Source: Balneolales bacterium (lineage in GTDB: Bacteria; Bacteroidota; Rhodothermia; Balneolales; Cyclonatronaceae). Taken from it: 37,773 nt of DNA. Positions 15,711 to 23,300 of this stretch are shown here, one piece after another. The translations under genes were made by a program, and so were the position numbers. The stretch covers positions 1 through 37,773 of the forward strand of contig JAIULZ010000025.1 in assembly GCA_022565805.1 (NCBI GenBank), read 5' to 3'. Under the pieces are notes generated by a model. The model searched no databases. It saw nothing but the letters and a program-made list of their open reading frames with translations, and was not told the DNA's origin. Numbering within the stretch: the stretch's first letter is position 1; the number at the start of each line of letters is the position of its first letter.

Positions 15711-16010
15711 ATGAACAGCCTTACAAGATCTACCGGTTCCGGATTTCTCCATGACCGAAACGAGAGAGAAAAACCCGATGAAAACGTACCGACACCAGTA
15801 ATCGGTGGCGACCATGCAGAGACATTCCCTGTATTTCAAGACGATGACGATGAAGGTGAGCACCAGGTAAAAGTACCAAGCAGTGCCACAGAACAAACAG
15901 AGGCTACAACAACAGACGCAAATTACATACAGCAGTCTGGCCTTAATATCAACAAGAACTGGTTAGGCATTGCCGCTTTAATAGCGGCTGGCTGGTACTG
16001 GTTCCGATAA
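15711..16010 (+). CDS. Small acidic membrane protein with SGFLHD
   Basis: A 99-aa protein. SGFLHD is at residues 10-15. A strongly acidic middle (FQDDDDEGEH) is followed by a degenerate version of the shared anchor: SGLNINKNWLGIAALIAAGW, ending YWFR. It belongs to the same membrane-protein set as the two genes before it. A strong hairpin (16053-16082) follows. Confidence 0.65.
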   Translation: MNSLTRSTGSGFLHDRNEREKPDENVPTPVIGGDHAETFPVFQDDDDEGEHQVKVPSSATEQTEATTTDANYIQQSGLNINKNWLGIAALIAAGWYWFR

Positions 16011-16052
16011 CAGAAATTCCCGGCTGGCGACCATTCCCTACACGCCAAATAA

Positions 16053-16082
16053 CCCCGGTAGCTCTGCAAAGTGCTGCCGGGG
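16053..16082 (+). terminator. Hairpin inside the virion operon (attenuator)
   Basis: 10-bp GC-rich stem CCCCGGTAGC / GCTGCCGGGG with one G-T pair, a 10-nt loop and then ATAATTTT. It may reduce read-through from the small membrane-protein genes into the transglutaminase-fold gene. Confidence 0.55.
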
Positions 16083-16114
16083 ATAATTTTAAAGCATACA
16101 AAGAAATAGCGCAA

Positions 16115-16930
16115 ATGGATATCAAGATCACCAATATGCCAAAGCCGAACTTAAAGGGAGTAATTCGGGCTATTCGCGACCTGGTTAAAAAAAGCACGAA
16201 CGATCCGGCTGTTCGTGATATCGCTATTTTTATAACCCAACAGGTACAGGCCGACGAAACCGGGCATCCCGACCGTAGAAACTACCAGGCATTGGCCGAA
16301 ACGGTCTACAATTTCATACGAAGAGAAATACAGTATGTGCGCGATCCTTTCCGCACAGAGCGTATTGCTGATGCTATTACCATTCTGAAACAACGTGCCG
16401 GAGATTGTGATGATCAGGTAGTTTTGGGCGCAAGTTTGCTTGCCAGTCTTGGCGTTCCCGTTCGCTTTGTTACCATTGCTACGAACCCGGCCATGCCACG
16501 CGATTACACGCATATTTATTTTGAGTACAACTACAATGGCGAATGGCTACCTTTCGACACCACCATAGATGCCCAAGCCGGATATTTGCCGGAATGGGTA
16601 AACGACCTGCCCAAAAAGGTTTGGACGCTTAGCGGAAATGCAGTCGAGATTAATCAGCCAAGTGATAGTGATCTTTCCGGCTGTTCGAGCTGTGGCCTCT
16701 CAGATGGTAATCTTGGCAGTATATGGGGTGCTGTTGCCGGATCTGCAGGCAAATTAGTAGATGTTGTATCTGGTGGACCCAAACAGCGCGCAAGAGCCGC
16801 ACGCGATGAGCGCGCAGCCGCAGAAGCCTACCTGGAAGCAACGCGAACCCGGAACAAAAACATGCTATATGCCGGGGGCGTAATTCTGATTGCAACCTTT
16901 ACAGGCATCATTATCTATCGAATAACCTAA
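16115..16930 (+). CDS. Membrane-anchored transglutaminase-fold protein
   Basis: A 271-aa protein with the catalytic triad order of transglutaminase-like cysteine enzymes: C98 in RAGDCDDQ, H133 in YTHIYFEY and D148 in PFDTTID. A Gly/Ser/Cys-rich linker (about 180-205) and a charged helix follow, then one transmembrane helix at about 250-268 (NMLYAGGVILIATFTGIIIY). Members of this fold act as proteases, transglutaminases or peptidoglycan-linked enzymes. Lying among virion membrane proteins, it may process or crosslink structural proteins, or act on the host cell wall at entry. It is preceded by a 104-bp gap with the hairpin. Confidence 0.75.
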   Translation: MDIKITNMPKPNLKGVIRAIRDLVKKSTNDPAVRDIAIFITQQVQADETGHPDRRNYQALAETVYNFIRREIQYVRDPFRTERIADAITILKQRAGDCDDQVVLGASLLASLGVPVRFVTIATNPAMPRDYTHIYFEYNYNGEWLPFDTTIDAQAGYLPEWVNDLPKKVWTLSGNAVEINQPSDSDLSGCSSCGLSDGNLGSIWGAVAGSAGKLVDVVSGGPKQRARAARDERAAAEAYLEATRTRNKNMLYAGGVILIATFTGIIIYRIT

Positions 16931-16940
16931 CACTAAAAAC

Positions 16941-17246
16941 ATGTTCCCATCCATCATGAATGCTGTTAATCCAAAAGACGTAGCCAATAAAGGATCCGGA
17001 GAAAGTAGCGGTGGCTCATCAACTAACTGGTACGACCATATCGGCCAGGGAATGGATCTGCTCATTAAAGGCTCTGAGGTGTACAATGCCTGGAGTGGAA
17101 ACGACAGACAAGGTGCGCCTGGTGTTCCCGGTGCTCCCATCCCAACTAACGCCGGAATAAATGTTTCCCCCATGCTGCTACTTGGTGCTGCTGCAGTAGT
17201 TGGCGTTGGCTTCTATGTAGCCACAAGTGGTAAAAAAGGCAAATAG
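16941..17246 (+). CDS. Small membrane protein
   Basis: A 101-aa protein: a Gly/Ser-rich N-terminal part, a short Gly-Pro run (GAPGVPGAP, about 63-71) and a C-terminal transmembrane helix (MLLLGAAAVVGVGFYVA) ending GKKGK. It lacks the SGFLxD motif but has the same topology as its neighbours. Likely a particle membrane protein. Confidence 0.55.
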   Translation: MFPSIMNAVNPKDVANKGSGESSGGSSTNWYDHIGQGMDLLIKGSEVYNAWSGNDRQGAPGVPGAPIPTNAGINVSPMLLLGAAAVVGVGFYVATSGKKGK

Positions 17247-17256
17247 GGCTAATAAT

Positions 17257-17895
17257 ATGTGTACCTGCAAAAACAAAAACTCTGAATGGATACCCCTATA
17301 CGAAGAAAACGCCACAGATAGCGGCTTTCTGGCAGACGCATTGTATGCAAACGTATTTGGCTCAATTCGCATACTGGAAGTGCAAGGTACCAACCCCTAT
17401 ACCCTGTTGATCGAGCTGCAAACGAACAGATTCTTTGCTGTTGGACCATGTAAGGATGCATCCATAATTGTTCGTGATCTAAATGGAAACGCTTTAGCTA
17501 CTACTACCATAAGAACATCTACATTTTCGGGATGCAGAGGCAGTGGCAGGCTGGTATTTTCGCCAGGCTTTAACCCAACAGATTTAGTAACGATTCAAAT
17601 ACTGGGCGGCACAAATCCCGATGCACTTGAAAGATGGTGGGATGAAAGCTATATGTCGCAGCCCATACAGTTTGCACAATCCGATGCCATCATATCCAAG
17701 CCATACGAACAACCTGGCTTTCTGGAAGGTTTTTCAGTTGCTGGTATTTCCAAGCTCACAGGAAATACCGTAATGCTGGCCGGGTTAGGTGCAGCGCTTT
17801 ACTTCGCTTGGCCATTTTTGCCGATTCTCAACAAAGTAACAAAAGATTCTGCCTCCAAGCTGGAAACCTATCTGGAGACAAAAGATGATGAATAG
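17257..17895 (+). CDS. Membrane protein with SGFLAD and a beta-rich body
   Basis: A 212-aa protein from ATG 17257 (an upstream in-frame GTG at 17227 would overlap the previous gene). SGFLAD is at residues 22-27, after an N-terminal CTC. Residues about 35-140 look beta-rich (LLIELQTNRFFAVGPCKDAS), with Cys pairs. A transmembrane helix at about 170-195 (VMLAGLGAALYFAWPFLPIL) is followed by a charged tail. It is the largest of the motif-bearing proteins and could form a spike base or penton-associated piece. Overlaps the next gene by 11 bp. Confidence 0.65.
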   Translation: MCTCKNKNSEWIPLYEENATDSGFLADALYANVFGSIRILEVQGTNPYTLLIELQTNRFFAVGPCKDASIIVRDLNGNALATTTIRTSTFSGCRGSGRLVFSPGFNPTDLVTIQILGGTNPDALERWWDESYMSQPIQFAQSDAIISKPYEQPGFLEGFSVAGISKLTGNTVMLAGLGAALYFAWPFLPILNKVTKDSASKLETYLETKDDE

Positions 17896-18187
17896 CGTAA
17901 TTCGCGCCTTTGGTGCTGGAGTAGACACATTCGGAACAAGTGCAAAAGGCCGGATTATTACCGAAGCCCTGGTAAGACAAGATTTGGCAGAAGAAACCCT
18001 GCACGAAGCCTATCTACACAACAAAGAATATGTAGATGAATGGGCTTCACATATTCGGTTTAGCGCTATTGCAAGTGCGGTATCCGGTGGATCGGGTAGC
18101 AGTAATTCTAACTGGCAACTTGCCATTGGCACACTCTTAATTGGTACAGCTCTTGGTTATATGGCTGCCACACACATGAAATACTAA
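17885..18187 (+). CDS. Small membrane protein
   Basis: A 100-aa protein (start ATG 17885 or 17888). A helical charged region is followed by a Gly/Ser-rich turn (SGGSGSSNSNW) and a C-terminal transmembrane helix (LAIGTLLIGTALGYMAATH). No SGFLxD motif. It shares topology and operon with the virion membrane proteins. Confidence 0.55.
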   Translation: MMNSVIRAFGAGVDTFGTSAKGRIITEALVRQDLAEETLHEAYLHNKEYVDEWASHIRFSAIASAVSGGSGSSNSNWQLAIGTLLIGTALGYMAATHMKY

Positions 18188-18192
18188 CTACT

Positions 18193-18453
18193 ATGCAATC
18201 AGGATTTATACACGGTCATAGAAGCAAAGACAGAGCTATGGTTACAGCAGTAAGAAAAACAGAACCGGGAATGCTTACCCGTGCTTCCAATGCCTGGAAC
18301 AATCGTCCCGATTGGCTTCACTTTACAAACGATCAAAAGATGGTAGCCGTAACCATAATAGCACTGGCATTCGCATTCGCGATTCCCGAAAAATCCCCGC
18401 TTCATATCCTTAAAGAGCGTAAACAAGAACGAAAAAAAGCATCCAAAAAATGA
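18193..18453 (+). CDS. Small basic membrane protein with SGFIHG
   Basis: An 86-aa protein. Residues 3-8 (SGFIHG) are the most divergent copy of the N-terminal motif. One transmembrane helix (MVAVTIIALAFAFAI, about 50-65) is followed by a strongly basic tail (LKERKQERKKASKK) that could contact packaged DNA if it faces the particle interior. Overlaps the next gene by 4 bp. Confidence 0.6.
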   Translation: MQSGFIHGHRSKDRAMVTAVRKTEPGMLTRASNAWNNRPDWLHFTNDQKMVAVTIIALAFAFAIPEKSPLHILKERKQERKKASKK

Positions 18454-18929
18454 TACTACGAATTGGCGACCGCGGAGAAGAAGTACGCAAATTACAACAA
18501 ACGCTATATGATGCAGGATTTAACCTACGAATCGACGGCATCTATGGCTCGGAAACTGCCGATACCGTTCGGGAATATCAAATTGCGGCCGGGCTGTCTA
18601 TGGTTGATGGTATTGCCGGACCCGAAACACTTAGCTCATTAGGTCTTAGCCTGGGAAACCAAGGCTTAGCCGAACAAAATGTACAGCATGGCGGTACCGC
18701 GGCTGGTATTGGCACTTTGCTACTGGCCGGAGCCGCTTTGGCTGGTGGCTATTTCGCTTTACAAGAGTTCGTAGTAAAAGAACCGGACACCAAGAAAACA
18801 GCCCCAAAGCAAAAGCGGAAACGTAAATCAACTCCCAATAAGACCGGTACCCAAAAAAAGACCGCTGGAAAAACTATAAAAACACCTACCGTAGAGCGGT
18901 CTGGAAACTCCATTAAAGTAAGCTGCTAA
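18450..18929 (+). CDS. Peptidoglycan-binding protein with membrane anchor and basic tail
   Basis: A 159-aa protein. Residues 1-65 match the PG_binding_1 fold (LRIGDRGEEVRKLQQTLYDA, then GIYGSETADTVREYQ, then VDGIAGPETLSSL). A transmembrane helix at about 80-103 is followed by a Lys-rich tail (about 110-150, with KKTAPKQKRKRK). No catalytic domain is attached. A peptidoglycan-binding protein in the particle membrane would help the phage attach to the cell wall during entry; the basic tail may touch DNA. It ends 2 bp before the ATPase gene. Confidence 0.75.
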   Translation: MILRIGDRGEEVRKLQQTLYDAGFNLRIDGIYGSETADTVREYQIAAGLSMVDGIAGPETLSSLGLSLGNQGLAEQNVQHGGTAAGIGTLLLAGAALAGGYFALQEFVVKEPDTKKTAPKQKRKRKSTPNKTGTQKKTAGKTIKTPTVERSGNSIKVSC

Positions 18930-18931
18930 AT

Positions 18932-20395
18932 ATGTCTCTATTATCTGCATCTGAACTTAGTACACAGCGCTTTGCTGGTTTCCGGCTAAAAGGTTATGAA
19001 GATATGCTCGGTATTTTAGAACCGACCACATCCGGATTTATCTGGGGATCTAAAGGTTCCGGGAAAAGTACCTTTTCATTAGAACTGGCCAAACATCTTG
19101 CCGATCACTTTAAGCCTGGTGCCGTTATTTACTTCTCCCCTGAGGAAGGCATATCGCGCACCATGCAAGACAAGATCAATCGCGTAAAAGCCAAAGCAGA
19201 CAATTTATACATATCGGACTGGCACGGATTGAAGCGCTTTAAAGCCGATATCGCAAAAATGCAGGCTAAAGCTGTTTTTCTGGATTCGGCACAAATGAGC
19301 CGAATGAACAGTAAGCAAATGGAACAGCTTCATGCAGATATGAAAAATGCTGGTATTCAGCTTTGGATTGTAAACCATGCGACAAAGACCGGTTCCTACA
19401 AAGGCAGCAGTATGTATGCGCACATGGTTGATATTGAGCTTAAAGTTGAGGCAGGAATGGTATATAACGAAAAAAACCGCTGTGGCGGCACTGGCTCTAT
19501 GGAGGTGAATTTTGGGAGTGCAGACTCACACGAATTCTTAGATAACCAAGATGAAGATATCAAGATGAGAAGCCCTCAAGGTTCACCTTCTGCTGCCAGG
19601 AAAAACCCGGTAGATGTTCCGTTTAGCATTACTCTGGCGGAGCTGGCCAAAAAGCATAAAATTAGAAATGCCACCAGGCTAAACAGTCTGGTCAATTTTA
19701 AGCATGGCTGTTTTGTTCGCACGAACAGATCTGCTACAGATCAACAGCTTTCGTTTCGCTACAACAGAAGACAAAAAGCCGGTAAAAAAGTCTCTATACT
19801 GGAGCTTCTGATCGACCAAAAAGTACAGGATGAAGCCTGTGATACTTCTTTCGACCGCTGTTTTAAAGAAATTCTTAAGGCCAATGGCAGCCTTAAAATT
19901 ACTATTCGCGACCAGGCACACGCAAAAACGGTTCTCGGAGCCAGAGAATATAAAAAGCAGGAGAAGGCACAGGGTAAGTCTAAGCCAAAAGCAGCTGCAG
20001 CAGAAAGTACCGATACTACAAATTATATGGTGTATGCTAAATTCCCGGATCAAAAAAGTTTTAAGCCGATAGACATGAGCTCAGGTCGACAGGTTACAAA
20101 TTTTATGTATGCCTCTCTATACAAAAAGCATCAGCTGGAAGCCCTAAAAGATCATCTTAGGAAAACGGTTTCTTACGAACAAAATGCTGGACTTATAATG
20201 CAAATACGCTTTGCTGGAAAGGGGCGAAAAGTATTATTTGAAGTTGGGAAACCCGGCAAAACTAAGTCTAAGTCTAAGCCTAAGCCAAAGCCCAAAACCA
20301 AGCCTAAAGCACCATCACCAAAAAAGAAGGACTTCTCTTCTGTAGACAATAAGATGGACAAACTGGAAACAATGCTGCAGGAGGCTCTTCAATGA
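18932..20395 (+). CDS. RadA-like RecA-fold ATPase, candidate packaging motor
   Basis: A 487-aa protein. Walker A GSKGSGKST lies at residues 39-47 and Walker B AVFLDS ends with D118. VNHATKTGSYKGSSMYAHMV (148-167) and KNRCGGTG (181-188) match the RadA/Sms core, where HxTKxGxxxGPxxLEHMVD and KNRFG are diagnostic. The zinc finger and Lon-like domain of RadA are absent. A separate C-terminal region (about 220-430) and a Lys/Pro-rich tail follow. It overlaps the methylase-helicase gene by 4 bp. No other packaging-type ATPase is visible, so genome packaging is possible; DNA repair or recombination is the alternative. Confidence 0.7.
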   Translation: MSLLSASELSTQRFAGFRLKGYEDMLGILEPTTSGFIWGSKGSGKSTFSLELAKHLADHFKPGAVIYFSPEEGISRTMQDKINRVKAKADNLYISDWHGLKRFKADIAKMQAKAVFLDSAQMSRMNSKQMEQLHADMKNAGIQLWIVNHATKTGSYKGSSMYAHMVDIELKVEAGMVYNEKNRCGGTGSMEVNFGSADSHEFLDNQDEDIKMRSPQGSPSAARKNPVDVPFSITLAELAKKHKIRNATRLNSLVNFKHGCFVRTNRSATDQQLSFRYNRRQKAGKKVSILELLIDQKVQDEACDTSFDRCFKEILKANGSLKITIRDQAHAKTVLGAREYKKQEKAQGKSKPKAAAAESTDTTNYMVYAKFPDQKSFKPIDMSSGRQVTNFMYASLYKKHQLEALKDHLRKTVSYEQNAGLIMQIRFAGKGRKVLFEVGKPGKTKSKSKPKPKPKTKPKAPSPKKKDFSSVDNKMDKLETMLQEALQ

Positions 20396-23300
20396 GAGGA
20401 ATAGTTCATTTTCGTGAAAACTTCGATAAATCTGCAAGCACAGCATTACAGACAAGACAGAAAAGATTTGAGAAAATCTCAAGTCTGTATTTAAAGGCAA
20501 AAGCAGCAGGCAAGATCAAAACCGATTTAATACCGGTAATCGACAATCTTTTTGAAGAACTTGGAAATGAGCTCGAAATATCATTTGCAGAGCTATCCAA
20601 AACAGTTGATATTCCGGAACCGAACTTACCAAAACCAAAAAGCGATGAAGAAAACCAGAAGAAACCCAAGCTCGATACAGGAAGAAGCCCAGAAAAGAGC
20701 CGAAGCAGCGATGAAGAAAATGCCGAGGAAGAATCCACCGCAAAGCAAGGAAGAAAACGCGATGGACTTGATAAACCTTCAGAGCGACCTGGAACACGAC
20801 CTGCACATGATCGAACCGGAAGACGAGGACGAGTAAACTATTCCCTCCGGAATAAGTTACCGCTAAAGCTTACCAAGCGCCAACGTCACAAACTAAACCA
20901 GGATGCCATAGAGCTACTCAACAGCAGTAAGTCCCTGTCTGATGAGGAACTGGATATATTGCGGCAATATACCGGATATGGAGGTCTGCAAGTAGATTCT
21001 GCCGGTGTATTAAATCAGCATTATACATCCTATACGGTAATAAAATTCGTTTGGGATAAGCTGGAAAAAATGGGCGTTAACTCAGGTTGGTTCTTAGAGC
21101 CAGGCTGTGGAGTAGGAAATTGGGCTGGCCTAAAGCCCAATGAGAATATCAACCTGGTCATGTTCGATTACGACCAGGTAGCCGTAAGCATTGCCGAAAA
21201 GCTTTACCCACAGGAATCTATTTTCCATGCCGATATCAAGGAATTCGATTTCGGGCTGCATTCTAAGTACATCACTGGTGCTGTAGGGAATGTACCTTTT
21301 GGAAATTATCGCAGATATGCAAAGAACGATCGCTTCGCAAGTTTAAAGCCTCTAATTCACGATAGCTTTATTCTAAAAACCGTAGAAGCCGTTCAGCCAG
21401 GTGGCGTAATTGCGCTTATTTCCTCTGCCGGTACCATGAACAAGAAAGATACCCGTATTCGTGAAGCCGTGGTAGAAATGGCGCATTTCTTAGGCGCATA
21501 CCGCTTGCCAAACACCGCGTTTAAGGATAATGCAAGCACAGTTGTTACTACAGATATACTGTTCTTCCAAAAGCGTAACGCGGTTAAAGAGCTATCACAG
21601 CTGGACAATCAGTTCGTAGAAGTCTATGAAATTGAGGAAGGGATCTCCAATTCTGTGTACTACAAAAACCATCCGGAAAATGTACTTGGCACTACAGAAA
21701 TAGGTGCCGGACAATTCGCGCGCAGAATTGGAGTAACAGGCGAGCTCAACGATGATCTTTTGGCTTCAAAAATACAGTTATCGGATATTAAGCTGTCTGA
21801 ACAATTCCCTGGGAAATTACAGCAGCCAGATTTGGCAAAGAAATCGGTAAAACTGAGTCCGATTGTGCTGGCCGCAAACAGCGTACTAACAAACCTAAAA
21901 ACCCTGGTTAACTTACAACAGGAAAAAGCGGATATAGCGGCAAAGACAGCACAGCGCAAAAACCTGAAAGCAAAGATCGACGCTTTTGTTAAGACCTATG
22001 GCTATCCGGAAGAGAAAAAGGTTAAAACGGAGCTATTAAAGTATTTTTCTCGAAATAGTGATTTTTACCAGCTCATTACACTGGTAAAAAAAGGCAGTAA
22101 AGGATCTGTTTACAGCCAAATCGTAGAACAGGATACCGTATTCTCGGCTGAGTATGAGCCGCGTGCCGCATCAACAAGAATTACAGACATTCTGCTATTC
22201 GCAAGACAGAGCGGTTATTTAACCGATGCCGAAACACTTGCAAAAGTTACGGACTCCAGTATAGAAGCCATTCGTAAAAAAGCAGATGCAGATCCGGATG
22301 TGTTTTTCAATCCGGAAAGCAACGTCTATGAGCTTCGTTTTGAGTACCTGCAGGGCAATATCTATGAAAAACTGGATAAGGCCAAAGCGGCAAATCTCAG
22401 TAAAAATGAAGCAGCACTAAGGCAGGTTTTGCCAACTCCAAAAAACTTTGATGAAATTTCAGTAGATATCACAGCTATCAACAGCTACCTGCCCATTGAG
22501 TACGGCCAAATGTATGTGAAATACTTGCTTGGCGGAGCGCTTGTTGGTGCCCCAAGAGGATGGCGGATTCTTGAGGCAAGTGATTCCGGAAATGAACTTT
22601 ATTCCGTTGGCTGGCGACCGCATGACAAAGAGCTCGAAGACTATATAAACTTAAATGATTACCCGGCACGACCAGTAAGCCGGAAATCTTTTACCAGCAA
22701 CGATGCATACAAAGAAGCCCTAAGCCATAGCAGGCGTATGAAGCTAAAAAACAACGCAAAAATGCGCAGGCTCATGCCGAAGCGGTTTAAAGCCTGGATT
22801 ACAGACGTGGCACCAGATGATGTTCGTGAAGATGTACTCTACCGCTGGAACAGAGCATTCAACAATGTGAACATGCCCGAGTTTACCGGCAATACATTTA
22901 CAATGGCTGAGATGGCTTCGACCTGGACAAATGGAATGCCATTTAAGCCCAAAAAGCACCAAAAAGCTTTTGTAGAACGTGCCCTTTATACCGGAAGCAT
23001 GGTTAATGCTCACGGAGTGGGAGCTGGTAAAACGCTTACAAGCATTATGCTTACACAGGCTCTTAAACAGCGTGGTTTGGCAAAAAAGACTTTGGTAGTA
23101 TCACCATCGAAGGTAATCGAAAAATGGATTGCAGAATACCATGCAGCATTTCCATCGGCCAGACTCCTAAACCTAAAGACCAGTAAGGCTCAGAAAGAAG
23201 AATATCTTTCCCTAGCCCAGCAGAATGAATACGATGCCGTATTTATTACCCATGAAGGGTTTTCGGCCATACCCGTTAGTCCGGCTGTAGAAAGCAAATA

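Noticed and set aside
15543-16513. Leftward frames of 117, 82 and 120 codons under the small membrane protein genes
   Set aside because: They lie opposite genes that share motifs and an operon layout on the plus strand; no independent support.
18932-19060. SGFIWG at residues 34-39 of the RadA-like ATPase as another copy of the SGFLxD motif
   Set aside because: It forms the beta strand leading into Walker A (GSKGSGKST) and lacks the N-terminal position, the acidic residue and the membrane context of the other copies.
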